A model generated the notes under the pieces. It made no database searches. It saw only the letters and a list, made by a program, of their open reading frames with translations, and was not told the DNA's origin. The translations under genes and the position numbers were made by a program. Shown piece by piece: positions 24,977-33,492 of a DNA stretch of 64,000 nt. The first letter of the stretch is position 1. The number at the start of each line of letters is the position of its first letter. Source of the DNA: JALYGY01 sp963800975 (GTDB lineage: Bacteria; Actinomycetota; Rubrobacteria; Rubrobacterales; Rubrobacteraceae); contig CAWDDB010000006.1 of NCBI GenBank assembly GCA_963800975.1, positions 1 through 64,000 on the forward strand, read 5' to 3'.

Positions 24977-25738
24977 CTACGAGTCCTCGACCTTCGCCAC
25001 GAACTCGTCCAGGGTGCGGTTGAACTCCTCGGGCCTGTCCATGTGTAGCCAGTGGCCGGTCCCGGTGAAGGTTGTGTGTGGCAGGTCCGCGCCGAGGTTG
25101 TGCAGGCTGAAGGGCTCGTCGTTGATCGGCGTGACGACCGAGAGCATCGGCCCTCGGTATGCCCGAAGCGCGGGGAGCTGATCGTAGGCGAGCCCGGCCC
25201 GGAAGAATCCGACCACGGTCTCCCTCGGCGTGGCTTCGAGGTCGGCCATCACGCGGGCCCGCGCTGCAGGATCCGAGCCACCGAGCTGGGAGCCCCAGTA
25301 CGCCTCTATCGTGGGCGCGTAGGCGTCCGAGGCCAGCGCCGAGAGTAGCAGGTCTACCTGCTCCGCCGGCATCTCGCGGGCATCCCCGGGAGGATCGACC
25401 AGCAGCAATCCGGCGACGCGCTCGGGATGGGTGCCCGCGTAGTCGAGCGCCACGGCGCCTCCACCGCTGTGTCCGACCAGCACGAAACGCTCGAGGCCGA
25501 GCCGTTCGACTGCCTCTTCCACGTCGGCGGCAGCCGCGGACACGGAGTACTCCCCGCCCGGCGGCGCCCCTGAGCGGCCGTGGCCGCGCCAGTCCAGCGC
25601 CACCGCGCGCCGACCCGGTCGCAGATGCTCGAGCTGCGCAGACCACTGCGTGGCGTTGCCGCCAAGCGAGTGCAAGAACACCACGGGCAGACCACCATCC
25701 CCGCCGTCGTGCGCCTCGATGTTGTATTTCTCGCTCAT
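24977..25738 (-). CDS. Alpha/beta hydrolase
   Basis: The 253-residue protein starts at ATG 25738. Classical hydrolase features are the oxyanion-hole segment VVFLHSLGGNATQW, the nucleophile elbow VLVGHSGGGAVAL, an acid region LSVVTPINDEP, and the catalytic His in FTGTGHWLHMDRPEEF. There is no signal peptide, so it is cytoplasmic. The substrate is unknown; similar enzymes include non-haem haloperoxidase-like and epoxide-hydrolase-like proteins. It is convergent with clpC. Confidence 0.85.
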   Translation of the reverse strand: MSEKYNIEAHDGGDGGLPVVFLHSLGGNATQWSAQLEHLRPGRRAVALDWRGHGRSGAPPGGEYSVSAAAADVEEAVERLGLERFVLVGHSGGGAVALDYAGTHPERVAGLLLVDPPGDAREMPAEQVDLLLSALASDAYAPTIEAYWGSQLGGSDPAARARVMADLEATPRETVVGFFRAGLAYDQLPALRAYRGPMLSVVTPINDEPFSLHNLGADLPHTTFTGTGHWLHMDRPEEFNRTLDEFVAKVEDS

Positions 25739-26027
25739 CTCCCTCCTCTCGGAGTCGACGATATTCGTCGCGTTTTTACCTCCTCGAGGGTACCAGCATA
25801 AGCGGGCGTTTCTGGTCCTAATAAGCAGAACTTTCCGGAGATCGGCGGTTCTCCGCGAACCAGGACATAATCTCTATGACTTGAGGGTGCCACGAGTGTG
25901 ACCGGACGCGGACGGTAACATTCATGGTTAGGGCATCATGGCTCTGTCGTGCCGTGCCCGTGGCAAAGACCCTGGGGACGGACATTTTGCGTCACGACCG
26001 GTCGGCTTGGACGAATCCGGAGGACAC
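25739..26027. other. Divergent intergenic region
   Basis: The 289 bases between the hydrolase and the arginase-like gene hold no gene. GGAGG at 26019-26023 is the ribosome site of the latter. I see no clear operator. Confidence 0.4.
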
Positions 26028-26969
26028 ATGACGAAGAAGCTTGGCGTGATCGGGGTTCCGACCAGCATGGGGGCGTTCGCCCCTGGCCAGGAGAAGGGCC
26101 CGGGAGCACTCAGGGACGCGGACCTCCTCGGGCGGCTCTCCCGCGCGGGCGTCGAGGTGACTGACCTCGGGGACGGTAGGGGCGTGCGGCGCTGGCGGCC
26201 GGACAAGGACAACCGCCGGGCGCAGAATGTCTCTGCCATCGTGGAGGTCGTGCGCGAAACGGCCGAGAGGGTCCGAGAAGCTTACGCCGCGGGGTACTTA
26301 CCGCTGGTGGTCGGCGGCGACTGCACCGTCGAGCTGGGCACGGTCGCGGGCCTCCTGCCTTCCCAAGGGCGCCTTGGCCTGATCTACTTCGACGTCCACC
26401 CAGATCTCAACGTGCCTGCCAGCGTGGACGAGGGGGCGCTCGACTGGATGGGCGTGGCGCACATGCTTGGCGAGGAGGGGGCGGTCGAGACGCTCTGCCG
26501 CGTCGGGCCGCGCTTTCCTCTGCTTACGGACACAGACGTGTTCCTCTTTTCCTACGGTCCCGAGCAGGCGACCGAACATGAACGCGGCGTGATCAGGCGC
26601 CGGGGGCTAAGCGGAATTCCGGTCGGGGAGGTTGCCGCCGACCCGGAGGGTGCCGCGGCGCGAGCGCTGACCGAGATGGAGCCCCACTTCGACCGCCTGC
26701 TCGTGCATTTCGACGTGGACACGGTGGACTTCACCGATCTGCCGCTATCCGAGAACACGGGGCGCAACCAGGGCCTTTCGTTTGACGCGGCGGTGCGGGC
26801 GCTGGGGACATTGCTCGAAAGCGAGCGGCTGGCGGCGTTGACCGTCACGGAATTCAATCCCGACCACGGCGAGGAGGACGGATCCACGGCGGAGACGTTG
26901 GCCGAGGGGCTCGCCCGCGCCTTGTCGGGCTCGCCTGCGCTCGGGAACACAGACGCGGCAGATTCGTGA
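26028..26969 (+). CDS. Arginase/agmatinase-family protein with altered metal site
   Basis: ATG 26028 follows GGAGG and gives 313 residues. The ureohydrolase fold is recognisable from VIGVPTSMGAFAPGQEKGPG, then GGDC at residues 96-99, DVHPD at 122-126, and DVD at 229-231. In arginases these segments (GGDH, DAHxD, DxD) bind two Mn ions. Here the first His is Cys99, while Asp122, His124, Asp126, Asp229 and Asp231 are kept. It might bind a different metal or only one, or hydrolyse an unusual guanidino or ureido substrate. An in-frame upstream extension has no ribosome site. Confidence 0.82.
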   Translation: MTKKLGVIGVPTSMGAFAPGQEKGPGALRDADLLGRLSRAGVEVTDLGDGRGVRRWRPDKDNRRAQNVSAIVEVVRETAERVREAYAAGYLPLVVGGDCTVELGTVAGLLPSQGRLGLIYFDVHPDLNVPASVDEGALDWMGVAHMLGEEGAVETLCRVGPRFPLLTDTDVFLFSYGPEQATEHERGVIRRRGLSGIPVGEVAADPEGAAARALTEMEPHFDRLLVHFDVDTVDFTDLPLSENTGRNQGLSFDAAVRALGTLLESERLAALTVTEFNPDHGEEDGSTAETLAEGLARALSGSPALGNTDAADS

Positions 26970-27051
26970 GCGGCCACTCGCTTCGAGGCCGCTCAAGAGC
27001 GTCGACGTAGCGAACGGCACCTTTCGGGAAAGCGTCCACCACATATCTGTA

Positions 27052-27067
27052 TCAAACAAACGTTTGA
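27052..27067. promoter_or_regulatory. Probable LexA (SOS) box
   Basis: TCAAAC-AAAC-GTTTGA is an exact 6+4+6 inverted repeat 32 bases before the lexA start. It has the architecture of the Gram-positive SOS box (CGAAC-N4-GTTCG) with A/T for G/C at one step, so LexA probably represses its own gene here. Confidence 0.7.
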
Positions 27068-27099
27068 CACACGACATTAGCTGCGCTAGGGTGGAGCGC

Positions 27100-27744
27100 A
27101 TGGCGGAGCCGTTGCAGCCGAGGAGGGAGAGGATCCTGCGCTTCCTGGCGGGACGGGCCGGGGCTGGCGAGCCTCCGCCGAGCGTGCGTGAGATGGCGAC
27201 GGCGGCCGGGCTGAGGAGTTCGCAGACGGCGTATCACCACCTGAAGAAGCTGGAGGAGGAAGGTTACGTGGCGCGAGAAGGGGGCCGGGCGAAGATGATC
27301 TGGCTCACCGAGAAGGGATGGGAGGCGACCGGGCGGACGGAGCTGATGGGCAGGATCGCGGCCGGGCGCGGGTTGGAGGCCGTCGCCACGGACGAGGCTT
27401 TCTCCCTGGCCTCAGAGCTCCTCTCGGCCCGCTCGGGGAGAAGGCGCTACGCGCTGAGGGTCGTGGGACAGAGCATGGTCGGGGCCGGGATAGAGGACGG
27501 CGATCTCCTGATCGTCGAGGAGGACGAATCTCCGCCGGACGGGTCCGTGGTCGTCGCCTTGCTGAGGGACGGGGAAGAGGTAACGGTGAAGCGGCTATAC
27601 GCGGAAAGGGACAGGGTGCGGCTGAAACCGGAGAACGGTGACCATGAGGAGCTGGTGCTGCCTGCTGAGGACGTGCGGGTTCAGGGGCGCGTGGTCTACG
27701 TGGTGCACCCGCCGCGCGGCAAGAGAGCCGGGGGCGGAGCCTGA
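27100..27744 (+). CDS. lexA: SOS repressor LexA
   Basis: ATG 27100, preceded by GGTGGAG, gives 214 residues. The N-terminal winged helix (SVREMATAAGLRSSQTAYHH, LKKLEEEGYVAREGG) binds the SOS box. The Ala-Gly cleavage site lies in GRIAAGRGLEAV near residue 87. The catalytic pair is Ser125 in VVGQSMVGAGIEDGDLLIV and Lys164 in VTVKRLYAE. RecA-stimulated self-cleavage inactivates it after DNA damage. A LexA-type box stands just upstream. The next gene starts one base after the stop. Confidence 0.93.
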   Translation: MAEPLQPRRERILRFLAGRAGAGEPPPSVREMATAAGLRSSQTAYHHLKKLEEEGYVAREGGRAKMIWLTEKGWEATGRTELMGRIAAGRGLEAVATDEAFSLASELLSARSGRRRYALRVVGQSMVGAGIEDGDLLIVEEDESPPDGSVVVALLRDGEEVTVKRLYAERDRVRLKPENGDHEELVLPAEDVRVQGRVVYVVHPPRGKRAGGGA

Positions 27745-27745
27745 G

Positions 27746-28312
27746 TTGGGCCAGTTGCAGAGCCTGGTCACGGGAGCGCTGTCGTACCTGATTTTCGCGG
27801 GGATAGGCGGGTTCGTCGGATACTACTTCGCGAAAAAGCGGACCGAGCACGAGGTCGGCTACGGGCGTCGGGTCGAGGTGGTCGAGCGCATCCAGCACCT
27901 CCTCGTCTCGCTCGCCGAGGACTTCGAGGCGGCGCTCGCGTACATCCGCGAGCCGGGGCCGACGGAGGATCTGCCCGCCAAAAAGATACAGGGTTCCATC
28001 GACGAGCTGGAGCGGTACTACGTGGAGCAGGAGATCTGGCTTAACCGCGAGACCATCGCGAGGCTGGACGCACTCGCCGCCGGGTGTCGGGCGCGCCAGG
28101 CGGAGCTCGCGCGGCTGCCGCGGCGCTACGGCGACCCGAACTTCGAGCGCGAGTACGCGCGGGTCGGGGCCACGCTCAACCGGTGGCTGCGCAAGGGCCT
28201 CCCCGAAGCTCGCGAAGGACTGACGGATTCTTTCCGCGCGATGCTCGGCGTCGGACGGCGCTACGGCCCCCCGCGTCAGTCACGACGGAGTACCCGCCGC
28301 GAGACCGCCTGA
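27746..28312 (+). CDS. Hypothetical membrane-anchored coiled-coil protein
   Basis: TTG 27746 lies directly after the lexA stop with GGAG upstream, giving 188 residues; the longer in-frame extension would overlap lexA in another frame. An N-terminal membrane helix (SYLIFAGIGGFVGYYFAKKR) is followed by a helical domain (VEVVERIQHLLVSLAEDFEA, IDELERYYVEQEIWLNRETI) and a basic tail. No family was recognised. Its place behind lexA suggests co-transcription and perhaps a damage-related role, which is inference only. Confidence 0.7.
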   Translation: MGQLQSLVTGALSYLIFAGIGGFVGYYFAKKRTEHEVGYGRRVEVVERIQHLLVSLAEDFEAALAYIREPGPTEDLPAKKIQGSIDELERYYVEQEIWLNRETIARLDALAAGCRARQAELARLPRRYGDPNFEREYARVGATLNRWLRKGLPEAREGLTDSFRAMLGVGRRYGPPRQSRRSTRRETA

Positions 28313-28424
28313 GGAGCCCGCCGCCGCGGACGACGATCAGGATCGTCCCGGATGAAGAGGTCGACACGAGTCGACCGGAATCGGGTTACGGATGAGAGCA
28401 CGTTTCCCTCGTGGGCAAGAAACC

Positions 28425-29039
28425 ATGAGACCAACGGAAACAGGCCATCGGTACGACAAAATCTCGGCCTGGTGGAACGACCAGCGACGCGAATCCACGG
28501 CTGGACTCCGGTACGTTCGGAGGGCGATAGACCTCGCTCCGGCCAGAGGTAAAGCACTCGATGTTGGTTGTGGAAGCGGGGGAAGGACGATCGACGCCCT
28601 GGTGGGGTCGGGTTTCCAGGTTACGGGCATCGACGTGTCAGAAGCCATGATCCGGCTCGCGCGGGAGAACCATCCTGGCTCGCGCTTCGTTCTTGCCGAT
28701 GTCTGCGAGTGGCGGCCACAGGACGAGTACGATGCCATCGTCGCCTGGGACAGCACGTTCCACGTCCCATACAGGATGCAGCGCGAGGTCCTCGAGAAAT
28801 TGTGCGGGGCCCTCGCGGAGGGCGGCGCGATCCTGTTTACCGCAGGCGGGGTCGACGGCGAGATAACGGGGCAGATGAACGGGCAGGACTTCTACTACAG
28901 TTCGCTGAACGAAGTGGATTACTTGAAGACAATGAGGGACGCCGGGTGCAGGTGCATCTTGCTAGAGCGCGACGCGTTCCCGGAGGAGCACGTGGTCTTC
29001 GTGGGAATCAAGCTCCAGCCGGACGCCCTAAATCGTTAG
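28425..29039 (+). CDS. Class I SAM-dependent methyltransferase
   Basis: ATG 28425 gives 204 residues; ATG 28392 is an alternative. Motif I ALDVGCGSGGRTIDAL, the acidic end of beta-2 in VTGIDVSEAMIRLARE, FVLADVCEW and the post-motif AIVAWDSTFHVPYRM are all present. This is the UbiE/Methyltransf_25 type fold acting on a small molecule. The start HRYDKISAWWNDQRRES is typical of these enzymes. The substrate is unknown. It converges on the marR gene with a 12-base overlap. Confidence 0.83.
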   Translation: MRPTETGHRYDKISAWWNDQRRESTAGLRYVRRAIDLAPARGKALDVGCGSGGRTIDALVGSGFQVTGIDVSEAMIRLARENHPGSRFVLADVCEWRPQDEYDAIVAWDSTFHVPYRMQREVLEKLCGALAEGGAILFTAGGVDGEITGQMNGQDFYYSSLNEVDYLKTMRDAGCRCILLERDAFPEEHVVFVGIKLQPDALNR

Positions 29040-29474
29040 CCGGACGAGAAGCGAATCGGCGCAGCTGCGCAGCGCCTCGACCAGCCGCGACCTCTCTTGC
29101 GAGCCCAACGCCCCCAGCATGCGCTCCTCTATGGCCTCGACCAGACCGTGCGCGCGCGACACCGCGTCCTCGCCACTTCCTGTGAGGTAGGCTTGCAAGA
29201 CCCGACCGTGCTCGGGGTGCGGGCGGCGGGAGACCAGAGCCCCGTCTTCCAGCTTGACCAGGATCTGGTTCATCGTTTGCGGCGTTACGAAGCAACGCCG
29301 CGCCAGCGCCGCCCCAGATAACCCCGGCTCCTCCTCGAGCACGCTCAACGCCGCGTACTGCGGGGTCGTCAGCCCCAACCCCCGCAACGCGCCGTCCATC
29401 TCTATCCTGAGCGCGTGCTGCGCCCGCTTCATCTGGTACCCGATCCTGCTTTCTAGCGCGACGCCGGATCCCAT
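29028..29474 (-). CDS. MarR-family transcriptional regulator
   Basis: ATG 29474 follows AAGGAGTGATT and gives 148 residues. The winged helix reads TPQYAALSVLEEEPGLSGAA, LARRCFVTPQTMNQILVKLE, then RRPHPEHGRVLQAYLT in the wing, flanked by dimerisation helices. It is transcribed divergently from the monooxygenase gene and probably represses it through the inverted repeat in the shared promoter. In-frame extension to 29861 overlaps the divergent gene and is rejected. Confidence 0.88.
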   Translation of the reverse strand: MGSGVALESRIGYQMKRAQHALRIEMDGALRGLGLTTPQYAALSVLEEEPGLSGAALARRCFVTPQTMNQILVKLEDGALVSRRPHPEHGRVLQAYLTGSGEDAVSRAHGLVEAIEERMLGALGSQERSRLVEALRSCADSLLVRLTI

Positions 29475-29491
29475 AATCACTCCTTGAATAT

Positions 29492-29507
29492 TATCAATGT
29501 ACTGATA
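29492..29507. promoter_or_regulatory. Candidate MarR operator
   Basis: TATCA-ATGTAC-TGATA is an inverted repeat in the AT-rich 72-base divergent promoter region (29475-29546) between the MarR gene and the monooxygenase gene. Its position over both promoters fits autorepression and control of the divergent gene. Confidence 0.5.
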
Positions 29508-29546
29508 TATTATTCGTGTCCTGATAAGTTTACACGAAGGAGGGAG

Positions 29547-29873
29547 ATGGCGCGCATAGGTCGGGAGATGGGGGTCGTGACCCTGATCAACGTGTTCGAG
29601 GTTGCGCCTGAGGACCAGGGGCGGCTGGTCGAGTTGCTGGTGAGGGCGACGGATGAGGTCATGAGCGAGCGGCCCGGGTATGTCTCGGCCAACATCCACA
29701 GGAGCTTCGACGGTACGCGTGTCACGAACTACGCGCAGTGGCGCAGCCGGGAGGACCTCGAGGCGATGCTCAGTGATCCTGTGGCCGCGGAGCACATGAG
29801 GGAGGCGGGTAAGATCGCCGCAGGTTACGAGCCGCACCTCTACGAGGTTGCGTTCGCCCACGGGGTTGATTGA
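29547..29873 (+). CDS. Antibiotic biosynthesis monooxygenase (ABM) family protein
   Basis: ATG 29547 follows AAGGAGGGAG and gives 108 residues. VVTLINVFEVAPEDQGRLVE, RPGYVSANIHRSFDGTRVTN and YAQWRSREDLEAMLSDP form the ABM ferredoxin-like barrel, seen in small quinone or haem-degrading monooxygenases. It is divergent from a MarR repressor, a common layout for quinone or electrophile response genes. The following DNA glycosylase gene overlaps its stop, so the two are coupled. Confidence 0.88.
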   Translation: MARIGREMGVVTLINVFEVAPEDQGRLVELLVRATDEVMSERPGYVSANIHRSFDGTRVTNYAQWRSREDLEAMLSDPVAAEHMREAGKIAAGYEPHLYEVAFAHGVD

Positions 29874-30802
29874 TCCTGCCTCGCCGGTTCGAGATCGGGG
29901 CGCCGAAGAGCTACTCGCTCGCGGCGAGCGCTGGTTTCCTCGAAGAGTTCGCGCCTGCCGCCTACGAGGGAGAAGGGACGGGCCACCTGCGCCTCGCGTT
30001 CGTCGCCGACGGCTTCGCGCAGGGGGGCGAAAAGGTAGCGGGGGCGTACGTGTACCCCGAGGGGAGCGACGTGGTCGTGGAGGCGTTCGGGGAGGCGGAG
30101 GACCGGGTGGTAGGGGAGCAGGTATCTCGCGTCCTCTCCCTGGACGTGGACGGGAGCGATTTTCCCGAGGTGGGGGTGCGTGATCCCGTGGTCGGGGCGT
30201 TGCAGGCGCGGTACCCTGGCCTGAGGCCGGTCCTCTTCAACTCGCCGTACGAGGCGGCGGCATGGGCGATCATCGGCAACCGCGTTCGCATCACGCAGGC
30301 CGCGAGGGTCAAGGCCCGCGTGGCGGAAGACCTCGGGCCTAGCGTCGAAGTGCGCGGCAGGGTGGAGCATGCTTTCCCCGGCCCCTCGCGTCTCGCACGG
30401 ATTGATGGGTTTCGCGGGCTGGGCGCCCGCAAAGTCGGGTATCTCAGGCGCCTGGCAGGGGCCGCAGCCGACGGGAAGCTGGAGGCAGATTACCTGCGCT
30501 CCCTGCCGGTGGGAGAGGCGTTGGCCCGGCTAAAGGAGCTGCCCGGCATCGGAGACTTCTCGGCGGAGCTCGTCCTGTTGCGCGGTGTCGGTACGCGAGA
30601 CGTGCTGCCGGTACACGAGCACAGGCTCAGGCGTGCCGTTGCGAGAGCTTACGGCCTTGATGACGCGCCGACGCTCGGGGAGCTGCAACGCGTGGCCGAG
30701 CGCTGGCGGCCCTACCGCACATGGGTGAGCCTCCACCTGCGGACGATGCTAGAAGAGGAGACGCGCGACATCTCCGGCCGCCCGAAGCCGAGGAGGCTCT
30801 AG
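29870..30802 (+). CDS. DNA-3-methyladenine glycosylase (AlkA/HhH-GPD family)
   Basis: TTG 29870 overlaps the preceding stop (TTGA) and gives 310 residues. The HhH-GPD core is clear: NSPYEAAAWAIIGNRVRITQ, LGARKVGYLRRLAGAA, and the hairpin ELPGIGDFSAELVLLRGVG at about 226-243. The loop that normally holds the catalytic Asp (D-V-F-P-x-x-D) reads DVLPVHEHRLRR, so the position is occupied by Glu250. The enzyme would remove alkylated bases from DNA. Activity with Glu is uncertain. Confidence 0.82.
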   Translation: MILPRRFEIGAPKSYSLAASAGFLEEFAPAAYEGEGTGHLRLAFVADGFAQGGEKVAGAYVYPEGSDVVVEAFGEAEDRVVGEQVSRVLSLDVDGSDFPEVGVRDPVVGALQARYPGLRPVLFNSPYEAAAWAIIGNRVRITQAARVKARVAEDLGPSVEVRGRVEHAFPGPSRLARIDGFRGLGARKVGYLRRLAGAAADGKLEADYLRSLPVGEALARLKELPGIGDFSAELVLLRGVGTRDVLPVHEHRLRRAVARAYGLDDAPTLGELQRVAERWRPYRTWVSLHLRTMLEEETRDISGRPKPRRL

Positions 30803-30879
30803 CGGGCGAACGACTACCTGCGCCGGAGGCGCCGTGAACCCATGGCTCGATGCTCGTGGCCAGAAAACTTGGCGCACTT

Positions 30880-31350
30880 CTATCTGAGACGCTTGCGCTC
30901 GGCGACCATCGAGACCGACTTCTCGACGCGACGCGTTCGGGTTTCGTCGCGTTTGGCCTCGAGGATCCAGTCCACGTACTCCTTCCGGCGCGAGTAGCTC
31001 ATCGCTTCCCACGCGGAACGCGCCGCGGCGTCGTGTCCGAGGGCATCCCCGAGATCGGCGGGAACGTCGAGCTCGCGCGGCGTGTCGTCGCGTTCGAGGG
31101 TCAATTGGACTCGGTCTCCCCGGTTGGCCCCTGTCGCGGCGCGCATCTCCTTGTTCACCGCCATGTAGAACGAGCCGTCTCCCCTAGGAAAGATGGAGCT
31201 CCGGAAAGAGAACCCGTCGATGGTTCCTCGCACCGAGGTGCGGGCTTTGCTACCGAAGACCCCGGCGGCTCGCTCCGGGACATCGACGTAGGCAGAATCT
31301 CCACTTGGGCCGGCTGGCTTCAGCTCGGTTTCGAACTCGATCTTGCCCAT
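30880..31350 (-). CDS. DUF1905 / YdeI-type domain protein
   Basis: The 156-residue protein starts at ATG 31350. A DUF1905 barrel (FETELKPAGPSGDSAYVDVP, VRGTIDGFSFRSSIFPRGDG, VNKEMRAATGANRGDRVQLT) is followed by the YdeI-type helical segment (AARSAWEAMSYSRRKEYVDW, ILEAKRDETRTRRVEK). Members are widespread and have no settled function. It is convergent with the glycosylase gene. Confidence 0.85.
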   Translation of the reverse strand: MGKIEFETELKPAGPSGDSAYVDVPERAAGVFGSKARTSVRGTIDGFSFRSSIFPRGDGSFYMAVNKEMRAATGANRGDRVQLTLERDDTPRELDVPADLGDALGHDAAARSAWEAMSYSRRKEYVDWILEAKRDETRTRRVEKSVSMVAERKRLR

Positions 31351-31638
31351 CCCAGGTCGACCTCCTCGATACCGGCGACGCCACGAGAGAAGCTTACAGC
31401 GAGCCGCGAGGCCGCGCTTCTCCTATCTTGCGCTCTTGCGCGGCATAACCGCGGTGTTGCGGGTCGCCCGGGCGACGGGTAACATTTCCTCGTCCGTAAC
31501 GTGTCCCGCGCGGTTATCGGGCGACCTAGTCGATTGGTAGGTTTATGGGAGCGGTGGCCACCGGGTTTTCTGCTGCAAATGCGTTAGAAGCGCGGTGGAG
31601 AGAACGGGCGCCTGGAAAGTCATCTGGCTGGGCCAGGG
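31351..31638. other. Intergenic region upstream of sensor kinase operon
   Basis: No gene, RNA or clear operator was seen in these 288 bases. They must contain the divergent promoters of the DUF1905 gene and the kinase operon. Confidence 0.35.
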
Positions 31639-33492
31639 GTGGGTAGGCCGGATACGGTCGCCGCGCTGCGTTCGGGCTTCTGGCGCCTGGGGCGCCACCT
31701 GCGTCGCGGGGCGCCGGCCTACGGGGTGTTGCTCATGGCGGTCCTGCTGACGGTGCTCGCGTGGAACTACGTGCGCCAGAACGTGGAGGAGCAGACCCAG
31801 GCCCGGTTCGAGGAGACGGCCAGGATCACCCGGGAGGCCATAGAGCGCCGGACCAGGGCTTACCTGGACGCCATGTTCGGTGCTCGCGGGCTCTTCTACG
31901 CCAGCCGGGAGGTAGACGCCGAGGAGTGGGAGAGCTACGTGCGGGGCATAGAGCCCGAAGAACGCCTCGAGGGGCTACAGGGGCTCGGATTTGTGCGGTA
32001 CGTCGGGCCCGAGGAGAGAGAAGCCTACGAGCAGGAGAGCGCGGAGGAGGGTATACCCGAGCTACGCCCCGACCTCAACCCCGGGGGGGAGCGTGAAGCG
32101 TACTTCCCGCTGCGGTTTATGGCCCCCGCCAACGAGGCCAACGGCGCCAGGATCAACTACGACGCCTACACCGACCCGGCCCACCGAAAGGCAATGGACC
32201 GGGCTCGCGACTCCGGGTTGCCGCGGGCCACGGAGACGGTTTACGTGCGTACCGCCCCCGGAAGCGGCTCCAGCGCCGACCTCGCGCTACGGCCCGGCGT
32301 CGCCGTGTACCTGCCGGTGTATCGGGAAGGGGAGCCGCACGAAACGGTCGACGAGAGGCGGCGTGCCCTGCGGGGGTTCGTCGTTGGTGCGTTCAGGAGG
32401 ACCGACCTGCTCGACGACATCTTCGGGGGCACCTTCGAGCCCGACGTGGACTTCGAGGTCTACGACAGCCCGGAGGCGGGGACCGGGGAGCTACTCTACG
32501 ACAGCGACGGCGTCAAGCGCGCCGGTATGGAAGAGAAGCCCCTGTTCTCCAAGGAGCGTGGGATCGAGGTGGCAGGCCGCCGGTGGAGCCTGTACTTCGC
32601 CGCGCTGCCAGGCTTCGAGGATGACGCCGGAAGCACCCTGCCGCTGTTCGTGCTGCTCAGCGGCGCCGCGGTGAGCCTGCTGCTGTTCGCCATCACGTGG
32701 TTGCTGGTACGCAGCCGCACCCTGGCCGAGCGCGCGAGCGAGGACCTCGAGGACGCCAACAGGGAGCTCGAAGGGGCGAACAGGGAGCTCGAGGCGTTCT
32801 CCTACTCCGTTTCGCACGACCTGAGGGCTCCGTTGCGGACCATAGACGGCTTCTCCCGCATGCTCCAGGAGGATTACGCCGACAGGCTGGACGAGGAGGG
32901 CGAGGACTACCTGGGCAGGGTACGGGCAGCCAGCAAGCACATGGATACCCTCATAGAGGACCTGCTGGATCTCTCCAGGGTGAGCCGGGGGCCGCTGCGC
33001 AGGGAGGTGGTCGACCTGGGCGCCGTGGCCGAGGGTATATTCGAGCAGCTCGAGCGGTCGCATCCCGAACGCAAGGTGAAATTCGTGGGCGAGAGGGGCG
33101 TCGTGGCCTTCGGCGACCCAAGCCTGCTGGCCGTGGCGCTCGCGAACCTGCTCGGCAATGCATGGAAGTTCACCGAGAAGGAGAGTGAGGCCACCATAGA
33201 GTTCGGCGCCGTACCGCGCGGCAGGGGCGTGGCCTACTACGTGCGGGACGACGGGGCTGGTTTCGACCCGAGGTACGCGGAGAAGCTATTCGGGGCTTTC
33301 CAGCGTCTGCACGGACCTGAGGAGTTCGAGGGCACCGGCATAGGGCTCGCAACCGTGGCGAGGATCGTGCACCGTCACGGCGGCAGGGTGTGGGCCGAGG
33401 GCGAGGTGGGAATGGGGGCCACCTTCTACTTCACGCTCGGCGGGAACCGAGAGGGAGCCCAGCCCTCGGCGAGAAAGGCGGAGACGAATTGA
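31639..33492 (+). CDS. CHASE-domain sensor histidine kinase
   Basis: The 617-residue kinase starts at GTG 31639. A membrane helix at about 28-48 leads to an extracellular CHASE domain (~75-260: RAYLDAMFGARGLFYASREV, GLQGLGFVRYVGPEEREAYE, GARINYDAYTDPAHRKAMDR) and a second helix near 335-360. A coiled coil connects to HisKA with the phospho-acceptor His393 in SYSVSHDLRAPLRTIDGF. HATPase motifs follow: LLGNAWKFTE, VRDDGAGFDPRYAEKLFGAF, GTGIGLATVARIVHRHGG. Its stop overlaps the TTG start of the next kinase. CHASE domains sense small extracellular ligands. Confidence 0.9.
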   Translation: MGRPDTVAALRSGFWRLGRHLRRGAPAYGVLLMAVLLTVLAWNYVRQNVEEQTQARFEETARITREAIERRTRAYLDAMFGARGLFYASREVDAEEWESYVRGIEPEERLEGLQGLGFVRYVGPEEREAYEQESAEEGIPELRPDLNPGGEREAYFPLRFMAPANEANGARINYDAYTDPAHRKAMDRARDSGLPRATETVYVRTAPGSGSSADLALRPGVAVYLPVYREGEPHETVDERRRALRGFVVGAFRRTDLLDDIFGGTFEPDVDFEVYDSPEAGTGELLYDSDGVKRAGMEEKPLFSKERGIEVAGRRWSLYFAALPGFEDDAGSTLPLFVLLSGAAVSLLLFAITWLLVRSRTLAERASEDLEDANRELEGANRELEAFSYSVSHDLRAPLRTIDGFSRMLQEDYADRLDEEGEDYLGRVRAASKHMDTLIEDLLDLSRVSRGPLRREVVDLGAVAEGIFEQLERSHPERKVKFVGERGVVAFGDPSLLAVALANLLGNAWKFTEKESEATIEFGAVPRGRGVAYYVRDDGAGFDPRYAEKLFGAFQRLHGPEEFEGTGIGLATVARIVHRHGGRVWAEGEVGMGATFYFTLGGNREGAQPSARKAETN

